Source of the DNA: CAZJHX01 sp964545715
GTDB taxonomy: Bacteria > Myxococcota_A > UBA9042 > GCA-2863065
DNA: 33,345 nt
NCBI GenBank assembly: GCA_964545715.1
Contig: CAZJHX010000121.1
Location: 1-33,345 of the forward strand
Direction: 5' to 3'
Under the pieces are notes generated by a model, which saw only the letters and a list, made by a program, of their open reading frames with translations, was not told the origin of the DNA and did no database searches. This document shows, piece after piece, positions 10,501 through 16,729 of the stretch. How positions within the stretch are numbered: the stretch's first letter is position 1; each line of letters begins with the position of its first letter. A program made the position numbers and the translations under genes.

Positions 10501-13200
10501 GCGGTGACCGCGGGTCAGGCGCTTGTTCTCCAGGACGAGGCGGTCCTCGATCACCCGCCGCTGCCCAAGGGCGAGGCGCTGCGCCGGCTGAACATCACGG
10601 CGGAGACGGTGACGATCAAGTCCGACGCCAAGATCGACGTGACGGCGCGCGGGCACTATCCGGGCTACTGGATGGGCGGGGCGACCCTGGGCGCGTCCAA
10701 CTCCGTGTGCGGCGCCAGCCACGGCGGGCTCGGCGCGCGGCGTGGTGACAACCTGCACACCACGTGCGAGTTGAATCCCACGTACGGGCACTACGCGGAT
10801 CCACAACACCCGGGGGCCGGTGGCGGCAGCGGTACACTGGGTCTTGGCGGTGGCGTAGTGCATATCGCGGCGACCAACGCCGTCACGATCGACGGCCAAA
10901 TCATCGCGGATGCGCCACACGCTCAGGGGCAGGCTGCCGGCGCAGGCGGTTCGATTCGGATCTCGGCGGCCATCATCTCCGGTAGCGGCTCGGTCCACGC
11001 GAACGGCGGGTACAGTCACCAGTCCTCGAAGTACGGCGGCGGTGGCGGCGGCGGTCGCATCGCGTTCTTGGACTACCAGTTCCTGACGGGCAACTTTGTG
11101 CCGGCGCTCATCAGCCAGCACGTGACGGCCAACGGCGACGGCGGTGGGGCCGGTACCATCTACATGCTGGGCAAGGAAGAGACGGCAGGCATCCTGGTGA
11201 TCGACAACGCCGGCAAGGGAACCAACGCCAACCTGGGCCGCACTGCGCTGGTCACGCCCCCATGCGGGACCATCCTGGGCGTGGAAGCGACCACGCTGAC
11301 GGCGGAGTCGGACTCGATGACGCCCGACTTTTATGTGGGCTACACGATCAACGTCGACGTCGGCGCCACCACGGGCAGCCTGGCGCAGGCCCCGGTCGTG
11401 ACCATCGACAGCAATACAGCGGCGGCGTACTCCGTGGCCGATGACGTGGATCTCACCGAGCTGACCCAGGCGGCGGCGACCTGTCGCGCCATTTTCATCT
11501 TTGACCAGCTGCAGGTCAGCGGTGACGCTCGGCTGACGACCACGGGCGACATGCTGGTCTTGAACGGCAGTCCGCAAAGCGACGACGGCACCGCGTTCAA
11601 CGTGGGCGGCTCGATCGAGGTGAACTGGCTGGACCTCAACGGCGTGACCGACTTCAGCGCGGCCGGCGGTGGCTTGGACATCGCCCGGATCATCACCCAG
11701 GGCAAGGACGACAACCCGGTGGGTTACTCGCTGGAGGACTGCAGCATCACGATGCCGTCGGTTGCCGCGGCGGCATGGTCCTCGAAGAACACCACGCTGG
11801 CGATCGACGCGCTGACCACGACGGATGACTTCCTGTCGATCGGCGACACCATCACGATCAGCGCGCTGTCGGTGGGTGGCAGCCTCACCATGACGGGCGG
11901 CGTCGCCGATATCGGCACGATCGACATCGCCGTGGACGCGCTGTTTGACAGCAACGCCGTGCTCACCGTCACGCAAGATGTGCTGACCGTGGGCGACTTC
12001 CTGCGCATCAAGGACACGGCGCTTCTGACGCATCCGAAGGCGGTGGAGGGCGAGGCGCGGCGGCTGCACATCACGACCAAGGATGTGCTGCTCGGGCCCA
12101 ACGCCAAGATCGACGTCACCGAGAAGGGCTGGCCGGCGGGCATCGGCGTCGGCGGCACGCCCGAGTTCGCCTCCGACGGTAACTGCGGTGGCTCAAACGG
12201 CGGCTTTGGGGCCAACGGGTCGACCGGCACGTACAACTGCGTGATCGGGCGTCCGGGCAGCAGCCCACGCAACCCGACGGAGCCCGGCGGCGGCGGCGCC
12301 TCGTATGTGCATGGCGGCGGCGTCGTGCTCATCGACGCGGCCGGCGCGGCGCAGATCGACGGCCAGATTCTGGCTGACGGCGGAAGTGGCCTGAACGTGG
12401 CGGGTGGCGCCGGTGGGTCTATTCGTATCTCCGCTACGGGCATCTCGGGTGCCGGCGCGGTTCACGCCAAGGGGGGGACCGCCCCGACCAAGGGCAAGGT
12501 CTACACCGGCGCCGGCGGTGGCGGGCGCATCGCGCTGCGCAACTACGGCTTCCTGGAAGGCAGCTTCCTGCCGCTTGTGCTGCCCGAGACCGGGCTGGTC
12601 CACGGCGGCGGCAACCACGCCGGCGCGGGGACGGTCTTCTTCGAGCCCAAGACGGCGACCCACGGCACCCTGCTCGTCAACAACACCTCGGGTCCGTCCA
12701 CTGTCGGTGCCACGACGCTCAACGACCTGAGCGGCAAGATCGTGTTCATCGAGGGCAGTGAGGTGCACCTGAGCAACACCACGGTCGAAGACCAGCACGG
12801 CGAGACCCTGTTCAACCCCAACACCCAGCAGGGCAGCGCGCTCCCGTCGGACGACAAGTACTTCGAGATCACGGAGAACACGGAGATTACGGTCACGCTG
12901 GACCTGGGCGACGACTCGCTGACGGCGGTCGCCGGCACCGGTACGCCCTATCGGACCATTCACTACTTCGACAATCTGGGCATTCTGGGTGGCGGTCACC
13001 TGAAGAGCTTCGGCGACATCGTGGTGAAGAACGGCGACTTCTACTCGGGCAACAGCACCGACTTCAAGCTGAGCGCGGGCGCCAAGCTGGAGGCCGCGCG
13101 CCTCGAGCTGCAGGGCATCTCGGACGCCAACATCGAGGGTGACATCACCACCACGGACGGACTGTTCTGCAGCAGCGACCCGTGCTCCCCGGGTGACTAG
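4450..13200 (+). CDS. Giant repeat protein, fragment C: TSP3/MopE, Ig-like and five tandem Gly-rich modules
   Basis: This is the 3' part of the same giant gene, read in the frame one base after fragment B; the earliest start-like codon in it is GTG 4468. It opens mid-repeat with DDNCPLVANQSQ, followed by TSP3 units and three MopE-type motifs (CDGQDDDCDGFIDEGF, CDGQDNDCDGEIDEGF, CDGTDNNCDTITDEGF). Two Ig-like regions follow at about 5230-5880; the second resembles bacterial Ig/invasin domains (ATAGTLVG, PNGVYTQVLEAP). From 6022 there are five tandem modules of about 500 residues, each with an SHGG/SNGG motif, a GGGVV segment, AGGSGGSI and a GGGGGGR loop; the fifth is truncated at the C terminus. 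The product ends SSDPCSPGD. I see no LPxTG, PEP-CTERM or T9SS-like sorting signal. The pattern suggests a long beta-rich surface adhesin; no enzyme motif was found. Confidence 0.85.
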   Translation, partial: DDNCPLVANQSQVDTDGDGVGDLCDEDADGDGATKDVDCAPLDPTIYPGKVETCDGQDDDCDGFIDEGFPNFDEDALADCLDEDDDNDGDPDVTDCQPLNPAVNQQAMESCDGQDNDCDGEIDEGFEDAVNCKDLDGDGIDNALDNCPKVPNVDQADFDQDGAGDLCDPDDDGDGDPDVTDCAPFDATIGKTNPELCDGTDNNCDTITDEGFPDTDSDGEADCIDDDDDGDGIPDDQDNCPSVANPGQEDEDFDGIGDACKPPLVTKLVEVRDSPGGGGATIPGKTVIVDEDITVHAIGLSGTLEFVEDIEALWSWRATGKAVVELDGGAPSTTVTFAPAVISETGRICAEVSGQALACTGLLVVVAPPPAVVHLGKTIVSTDKPTLITGIGDSTVVKVIVKDKFDQTITAPHVVTIAATAGTLVGDVVQQPNGVYTQVLEAPDVGVIITVTATVDGSDVPDDAEVHVIDVTNPVKDGDVSVDCAGLAPFKGKNIFVEGGEFEINTEGCAPFEFGHLIVGPNGSITHPEHSHEAPASISLSVLSVLIEPGGSIDVSGRGFEKGVAPIDEATASTSNCGASHGGLGRVGYDEKQNCERQVTYGSYIDPRLHGSGGGNARGGGVVRILVDSDGTFIVRGTINADGGDGNQAAGGSGGSIALDTPHLGGGGAITARGGKGQSYGGGGGGGRVAVVNLAVTSGGFAEPATYDSIQVFGGTNGATNRAGAGTVFLKPVGETHGTLIINNDGADSSPGSTDLVSVPQGSVTKVVGNSVEDDSADNGEDFFTDYSIILDTEQGTPSLLDDTVFQILGNTSFSFELDKDATGATEVGQFYRNIYVLDRLEIRGGANVRTSGDILVLQGDGEAPTDGIFTMDGGLIAQRLELAVDSEIHISSGTLQAQQVIGDGKPGFQFDYELDNGGLTLDAIAASSILGIDSALAADSASVVGSVTLSGGTVDVAGVLQVTGLLSLTDVLASVGQVDAGDALVLDGATELEILDDLVQVVGLVLMTGESVITHSASDTEAIRRVDLTAKTIIIEPNASIDATARGWPGKIGLGGLEENGSVSNCGGSHGGIGLNGGSGTSSCKPAIPYGSYMNPTLPGSGSGHTTAGGGVLLLTASEKIIVHGDVRADGETKSQTAGGAGGSIRLTSPIIIGNGVLSATGGKRHSKSSKYGGSGGGGRIALLGMEKLGGGFEKDGVPAHAHTTGFGAGAGTVYVHGADAEWGDLYIDGQGEEAFEGSTPLLSVPDGPNAGVTDTTLATPTEMLESFFADYWINVKVGSGQPTLADDPIHRIVDNNTFELQFADDTQLTQTIAFGDPLRAIHVFQQLEIIGRASVVVGGDVLVFGGDAGSGDETTLRLGGGLKVKTLDVQGVDTITLDEGQLDAETVIAGGDPKGKLHITLKGESADLKMPTVYALDLGVTDGTVTAEGVDSTGDISVTGGVVLADWLKSGADITMVGTLSDIETITADGSVTVSGGTLDVDTISAGVDVEFAGDAAVNVRSANITAGDTIRLLDTAVLTHPEVPEDEALRWLHLQAKHVSVLDDAQINADEKGYGPLLTVEGATAASGRAGGSHGGIGWRLPSVPSWTQASAYGFYGDPKHPGGGGGGSTNGGGVVRIDASESCVINGTISVLGQHSISGSTGATAAGAGGSIRIPAPTLTFLGTVTAAGGGAYSSGSSKHGGAGGGGRIALLGVEALTVGTDGLLGNVHANSEFMAGAGTIFLKFTDDDNGRLYVDNHDEPAAIASTPLSTLPPGLVTDIVDDGIVKLSEPMEPGALAGFKINLNTAQDETPTLGDDTLLLITDNTADTVTVTPGDGLGDLVGDELTEYRITHVFDELTIRGGARVADTADILVVSGDDAEGDTTLLMTGGLQALKLDISNVTAFTAEFGVLNLETLVSGGILSPALTWKITGPLAGLTIPTINAETLDATDATLTADSLASNGAITTVDTDILVTALEAGGDLSVTGATLTGATLKGKANATILGATTELDTIDVTLDLVLGGESLTTIFKEAVTAGQALVLQDEAVLDHPPLPKGEALRRLNITAETVTIKSDAKIDVTARGHYPGYWMGGATLGASNSVCGASHGGLGARRGDNLHTTCELNPTYGHYADPQHPGAGGGSGTLGLGGGVVHIAATNAVTIDGQIIADAPHAQGQAAGAGGSIRISAAIISGSGSVHANGGYSHQSSKYGGGGGGGRIAFLDYQFLTGNFVPALISQHVTANGDGGGAGTIYMLGKEETAGILVIDNAGKGTNANLGRTALVTPPCGTILGVEATTLTAESDSMTPDFYVGYTINVDVGATTGSLAQAPVVTIDSNTAAAYSVADDVDLTELTQAAATCRAIFIFDQLQVSGDARLTTTGDMLVLNGSPQSDDGTAFNVGGSIEVNWLDLNGVTDFSAAGGGLDIARIITQGKDDNPVGYSLEDCSITMPSVAAAAWSSKNTTLAIDALTTTDDFLSIGDTITISALSVGGSLTMTGGVADIGTIDIAVDALFDSNAVLTVTQDVLTVGDFLRIKDTALLTHPKAVEGEARRLHITTKDVLLGPNAKIDVTEKGWPAGIGVGGTPEFASDGNCGGSNGGFGANGSTGTYNCVIGRPGSSPRNPTEPGGGGASYVHGGGVVLIDAAGAAQIDGQILADGGSGLNVAGGAGGSIRISATGISGAGAVHAKGGTAPTKGKVYTGAGGGGRIALRNYGFLEGSFLPLVLPETGLVHGGGNHAGAGTVFFEPKTATHGTLLVNNTSGPSTVGATTLNDLSGKIVFIEGSEVHLSNTTVEDQHGETLFNPNTQQGSALPSDDKYFEITENTEITVTLDLGDDSLTAVAGTGTPYRTIHYFDNLGILGGGHLKSFGDIVVKNGDFYSGNSTDFKLSAGAKLEAARLELQGISDANIEGDITTTDGLFCSSDPCSPGD
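6022..13197 (+). repeat. Five tandem modules of about 1.5 kb in fragment C
   Basis: Using the ITHP/LTHP/LDHP landmark, units begin near 6022, 7489, 9010, 10546 and 12025 (spacings 1467, 1521, 1536 and 1479 bases). The SHGG/SNGG landmark gives 6187, 7657, 9175, 10717 and 12193. All spacings are multiples of three. Each unit carries A-x-I-D-V-T-x-x-G, SHGG, YGxYxxP, GGGVV, AGGSGGSI, GGGGGGRIAL, AGAGT and later a GGD-VLV-GGD type strand set. The fifth lacks the second half. The units are diverged, so this is an old duplication series, not a recent expansion. Confidence 0.85.
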
Positions 13201-13204
13201 CTAA

Positions 13205-13227
13205 CCGGCCACTGCCACAATGGCCGG
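13205..13227 (+). terminator. Possible hairpin terminator after the giant gene
   Basis: A perfect 7-base stem, CCGGCCA (13205-13211) and TGGCCGG (13221-13227), encloses a 9-base loop. It starts 4 bases after the stop codon of the giant gene. There is no T-run, so intrinsic termination is uncertain; the following GTG start lies 3 bases after the stem. Confidence 0.35.
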
Positions 13228-13230
13228 CCC

Positions 13231-14547
13231 GTGGGAGATCGGATCGACATAGGCGCGCTGTTCAAGCCGATGGAAAACGCGCCGTTGGTGGCGTTTCGAA
13301 TCGCGTTTGGCGTGTTGCTGGTGATCGAGTGCGTCGGTGCGGTCACCACCGGCTGGGTGAGCCACGTGTTTTATGCCGGCGCGCACACGGTCACCGTGAT
13401 CGGGTTCGAGTGGCTGCAGCCGCCGCCCGAAAACGGCATGTTCATCTATTACTTCGTCATGGCCGGGTTCGCCGCGATGGTGGCGGCGGGGGCCTTTTAT
13501 CGGCTGGCGCTGGCGGCGTTTTCGGGCATGTGGGCCACGGTCTTGCTGATGCAGACCACGCACTACAACAACCACCACTACCTGATGTTGCTGCTGTGCC
13601 TGCTGTTGTTGGCGTGTCCCGCCAATGCCCGCGCGTCCTGGGATGTGCGGCGCAACCCGTCGCTGCGCAGCCGGACCTGCCCGCGCTGGTGCCACCTGGT
13701 GTTCGTGGTGCAGATCGTGATCGTGTACACGTACGCCGGCATCGCCAAGCTGGACGCGGGCTGGCTTGCCGGGGCGCCTATCGGCATCTGGTTCGATTCA
13801 AAAACCCAGATGCCGGTGCTGGGGCCGCTCTACGCCGCCGAGTGGTTTCGCGCCCTGGTGACGTATGGCGGGCTGGCGTTCGACCTCTCTATCGTCTGGC
13901 TGTTGATGTGGCGGCGCACCCGCGTTGCGGCGGCGGTGGCGACTGTGGCGTTTCACTTGTTCAACGCCATCACGTTTCAGGTCGTGATCTTTGCGGCGAT
14001 GGGTGTGGCGTTTTTGCTCTTCTTCTTCCCGCCCGAAGAGGTCGACCGCCGCCTGTTTCGCGATCGCGCACCCATCGCGTGGCCCCAGACCCGCGTGCGC
14101 CCGCTTGTGGCGGTGGCGCTGGGGCTGTACGTGCTTTTCCAGGCCCTGATGCCGCTGCGACACCACCTCTACGAGGGGCGCGTGAGCTGGACCGAAGAGG
14201 GTCATCGCATGGCGTGGCGCATGATGCTCATCGCCAAAGCGGGCTCGGCGTTTTTCGACGTGCAGGATCCGGCGACGGGCGAGCGATGGCGCATCAACCC
14301 GCACGATCACCTCAGCCCCACCCAGGCGGGCGAGGTCGCGACGAGGCCGGCGGCATGCTGGAAGTTTGTCCAGCGACTCAAGCGGGACTTCGCGAGCCGC
14401 GGCCACCCGGACGTGCGCATCTATGTCCACACCAACACCCGCCTGAATCGCCGCCGGTCCCAGCCGCTGGTGGATCCGACCGTGGACCTGGCCGCCGCAC
14501 CCTGGGGTTGGTTCAGCCACGCCGACTGGATCGTGCCCCTGCGCTAA
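13231..14547 (+). CDS. Vitamin K-dependent gamma-carboxylase (VKGC/HTTM) homologue
   Basis: This is a 438-residue multi-pass membrane protein of the VKGC family. In animals the enzyme uses reduced vitamin K, O2 and CO2 to carboxylate Glu in secreted proteins. The motif NNHHY (113-117) matches the NNHSY of human GGCX that contains His160. YAGIAKLDAGWLAG (168-181) matches IAGVKKLDADWVEG, placing K173 at the catalytic Lys218 position. A WTEEGHR-WRMM motif follows in the C-terminal half. Hydrophobic segments fill roughly residues 18-285. GTG 13231 is preferred because the family-like LFKP segment lies before the next in-frame ATG (13270); no good Shine-Dalgarno sequence is visible. It follows the giant Asp/Glu-rich repeat gene by 30 bases, so co-expression is plausible. 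No quinone reductase (VKOR) is in the window. Bacterial members have uncertain substrates; a general HTTM role is the alternative. Confidence 0.85.
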   Translation: MGDRIDIGALFKPMENAPLVAFRIAFGVLLVIECVGAVTTGWVSHVFYAGAHTVTVIGFEWLQPPPENGMFIYYFVMAGFAAMVAAGAFYRLALAAFSGMWATVLLMQTTHYNNHHYLMLLLCLLLLACPANARASWDVRRNPSLRSRTCPRWCHLVFVVQIVIVYTYAGIAKLDAGWLAGAPIGIWFDSKTQMPVLGPLYAAEWFRALVTYGGLAFDLSIVWLLMWRRTRVAAAVATVAFHLFNAITFQVVIFAAMGVAFLLFFFPPEEVDRRLFRDRAPIAWPQTRVRPLVAVALGLYVLFQALMPLRHHLYEGRVSWTEEGHRMAWRMMLIAKAGSAFFDVQDPATGERWRINPHDHLSPTQAGEVATRPAACWKFVQRLKRDFASRGHPDVRIYVHTNTRLNRRRSQPLVDPTVDLAAAPWGWFSHADWIVPLR

Positions 14548-14564
14548 CGCGGCTTGAGGCGGTG

Positions 14565-14593
14565 TTGATCACGATCAGCGGCTTTCTTCTAAT
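14565..14593 (+). promoter_or_regulatory. Sigma-70-like promoter candidate before the methyltransferase
   Basis: TTGATC (14565-14570, four of six matches to TTGACA) is separated by 17 bases from TCTAAT (14588-14593, five of six to TATAAT). It sits in the 90-base gap before the ATG at 14638, leaving a leader of about 38 bases. Found by eye only. Confidence 0.4.
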
Positions 14594-14637
14594 ACTCGGT
14601 CTGTCTAAGTGGCCGAAGTGTGATATTGGCATCCGCC

Positions 14638-15669
14638 ATGGACATTCTCACAGCACTGGATAACAAGGCCGACTACTCCTCAACGACCCTGCAGGGAATC
14701 ATCGCTGCCTGGGTCATGAGCAAGCCGTTTCAGCCTAAAGCAAAGATCTCGACCGCCAACGGCGACGTGGCCGAAGAGGACTACACCAAGCAGTCCATCT
14801 ACTCGCTGCTGTACGCGATCTATCGCTCCACGGGCGACGTCTCGGACGGCAACGGCCAGACCTACGAGTTCACGTTCAACACGTGGGGCTACGCCTGGCC
14901 CGAGAGCTGGGGTGCGGCGCCCAACGACGCCAAGGACCCGCAGATCTTCGGTCGCAACGCATACTCCGGCCTGTACAACCGCCCGGCTGTTCAGGAGTAC
15001 GTGAAGGCGCGCGACGGCAAGGTTCATATCGTGGAGATGGGCTGCGGCACCGGCGCAGGCGCGCATCACGTGTGCAAAAACGTGCTGCCCAGCTGCACCT
15101 ACGAAGCGGTCGATATGCAGATGGCCGGTATTCAGACCTGCCGCCGCAAGTTCGTGCCCGAGCTGAACGGTCGCCTGAAGGCCACCCACGCCGACGCGAC
15201 CAAGCTGGAGATCGCCGACGGCTCCGCGGACTTCGTGGCCGTCAACGAGACCCACGTCACCGAGAACGTCGGCATGGTCTCCGACGAGGACCGCGCCTTC
15301 TTCGGCACCGCGCATCGCCTCATGAAGCCGGGCGGCTACCTGGTCTGGGGCAACGCCATTCCGGACTCCACCTGGGAGCCCTGCTTCGACCTGCTCAAGG
15401 AGACGGGTTTCGAGGTTCAGGAGATTCACGACGTCACCAAAGAGGCCGTCATCGCACGCGACCGGGACCTGGTTCGCGTCGAGGCGTACTGCAAGCAGAC
15501 GCTGGACCGCTTCCTGGGCTTCAAGATCCCGATGCTGGGCCGCGGTCGTCGCGAAGAGGCCGAGGCCGCGCTGAAGAACTTCTTCCGTCACCCGGGCACC
15601 AACCTCTACGAGAACATGGTCGACGGCACCGACACCTACAAGGTCGTCCTGGCGCACAAGCCGGCCTGA
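14638..15669 (+). CDS. Class I SAM-dependent methyltransferase
   Basis: This 343-residue protein has the Rossmann methyltransferase motifs in order: VEMGCGTGAGAH (motif I, 132-143), acidic D159 in YEAVDMQ (motif II), HADATKLEIADGSADFV (184-200) and LMKPGGYLVW (228-237, post-III). The N-terminal 125 residues look like a separate substrate or lid region, and the C-terminal 60 residues are an extra cap. The acceptor cannot be told from sequence; a small molecule such as a lipid or quinone fits this architecture better than DNA, because no DNA methylase motif is present. ATG 14638 is chosen over GTG 14620 because the upstream codons add no recognisable sequence. Codons are very consistently G/C-ending, which may mean good expression. 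It has no signal peptide, so it is the only clearly cytosolic enzyme in the window. Confidence 0.85.
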   Translation: MDILTALDNKADYSSTTLQGIIAAWVMSKPFQPKAKISTANGDVAEEDYTKQSIYSLLYAIYRSTGDVSDGNGQTYEFTFNTWGYAWPESWGAAPNDAKDPQIFGRNAYSGLYNRPAVQEYVKARDGKVHIVEMGCGTGAGAHHVCKNVLPSCTYEAVDMQMAGIQTCRRKFVPELNGRLKATHADATKLEIADGSADFVAVNETHVTENVGMVSDEDRAFFGTAHRLMKPGGYLVWGNAIPDSTWEPCFDLLKETGFEVQEIHDVTKEAVIARDRDLVRVEAYCKQTLDRFLGFKIPMLGRGRREEAEAALKNFFRHPGTNLYENMVDGTDTYKVVLAHKPA

Positions 15670-15702
15670 CCCACCAGCTGGTAACTAAGTTGCCGGCCTT
15701 GC

Positions 15703-15732
15703 GGCTGTGGCGAGCAGCTCCTGCGCACAGCC
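15703..15732 (+). terminator. Weak hairpin after the methyltransferase gene
   Basis: GGCTGTG (15703-15709) pairs with CACAGCC (15726-15732) and can be extended by two pairs with one bulged G. It begins 33 bases after the stop codon. No T-run follows, so it may be a factor-dependent terminator, an RNA-stability element or chance. Confidence 0.25.
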
Positions 15733-15735
15733 CGT

Positions 15736-15752
15736 TGTAAGTCCCTGTAAGT
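15736..15752. promoter_or_regulatory. Direct repeat TGTAAGT x2, operator-like
   Basis: TGTAAGT occurs at 15736-15742 and again at 15746-15752, exactly one helical turn (10 bases) apart, in the 139-base gap upstream of the secreted propeller gene. AT-rich GTAATA follows directly and could be part of a -10 region, but no convincing -35 element is seen. Confidence 0.25.
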
Positions 15753-15795
15753 AATAGGCGTCTCCTTGGCCCAGCTCTTGCCCCTTTGCTGGGTC

Positions 15796-15803
15796 GGAGG
15801 TGA
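15796..15803 (+). promoter_or_regulatory. Strong Shine-Dalgarno GGAGGTGA fixing the ATG at 15809
   Basis: GGAGGTGA lies 5 bases before ATG 15809. It marks the start of the signal peptide and therefore argues that the frame of the mature protein, which differs by one base, is reached through an insertion and not from an independent start. Confidence 0.7.
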
Positions 15804-15808
15804 GCCCA

Positions 15809-16715
15809 ATGAAACACGCTCTTATCGTCATCATCGCTGTATCCACGACCCTTGGCGGCGAGCGCGCCGGTGGTGGACGGCGAGGCCGGGGTATGGCCCG
15901 CAGAGGAATGGAGTCGCGTCGAGCTGACCGGCGTGTGGACAGACGAGCTCGGCGCCATGGTTGCGGTTGGCGCCAACGGCCGAATCGTCACGGCCCAACC
16001 CGGGGCTGCCTGGGTGGCCACGTCTATCGGTGACGAGCTTGCGCTCACCGATGTCGCCGGGGACGGTGCACGCTGGGTCGCGGTCGGTGACGCCGGCACG
16101 ATTGTGGAGTCGGACGGCGACGGCTGGACGCTGACCAAGTCTCCCACGACCGAGCGGCTGACGGCCGTTTGGGTCGGCAAAAACGGCAAGCGCGCGGTAG
16201 CGGTCGGCGCCGGCGGCACCATCATCGGTCGGACGGGCGACCAGCCTTGGATCATCGAGTACCAGATGGACGCCGAGGTGACCTTCAACGACATCGGGGC
16301 CCAGTCTTCTCAGCACCTGATGGCGGTCGGCACGCATGGCGCGATCGTCTGGTTGCTTCACGGACAGTGGGAGGCGCATACGGACGTGACCGACGAGACG
16401 CTGGCATCGGTTACGTATCAGCACGGGTCCTGGTGGGTCGCGTCCCCGCAGGGCAACGTCTACGAGCGTGGCTGCAAGGTCTGGGACTTCCACGAGGCCG
16501 TCGCGCAAAACCACATTCACAGCGTGCGGGCGTTGGACGGCAAGCTGTACGCCGCCGGGTCCTGGGAGTGGCTGGCCGTGTGGGAGATGGGCGCGTGGAA
16601 GACGCTGTACGAGGGCCACTGCAAGGCCAGCTACATGGACGTCACGCAGTCGCTCTCCGGCGCGCTGTACACGGTCGGCTCCTACGGCATCGCCGTGCAC
16701 CCGACGGCTCAGTAA
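15809..16715 (+). CDS. Secreted Ycf48/BNR-like beta-propeller protein, frameshifted in the signal peptide
   Basis: The ATG at 15809 begins MKHALIVIIAVSTT, a Sec signal start, but that frame then degrades into Arg-rich sequence. The mature protein lies one base later: from 15852 it reads LAASAPVVDGEAGVW and stays open to 16715. Removing one C from the CCC at 15849-15851 gives a complete signal peptide with an ASA-PV cleavage site and a protein of about 301 residues. Repeats such as LTGVWTDE-GAMVAVGANGRIV, LTDVAGD-ARWVAVGDAGTIV and LTAVWVGKNGKRAVAVG-GGTII recur about every 42 residues, as in Ycf48/BNR-type propellers. The partner and role are unknown. Its 3' end faces the minus-strand operon across 14 bases. 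The defect may be a base-call error or a real null mutation; an annotation starting near 15852 would miss the export signal. Confidence 0.75.
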
Positions 16716-16729
16716 GGGCCGGATGGGCG

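Noticed and set aside
7231..12069. A very long open frame on the minus strand (about 1,600 codons) opposite the tandem modules
   Set aside because: Its translation is His/Arg/Ala/Val-rich without domains; it is the usual antisense shadow of GAC/GGC-rich coding DNA. The plus strand has clear repeats.
15845..15855. Programmed frameshift at the CCC run
   Set aside because: In the starting frame the codons are ACC CTT, not a CCC-T slip site, and a programmed shift within a signal peptide has no obvious purpose.
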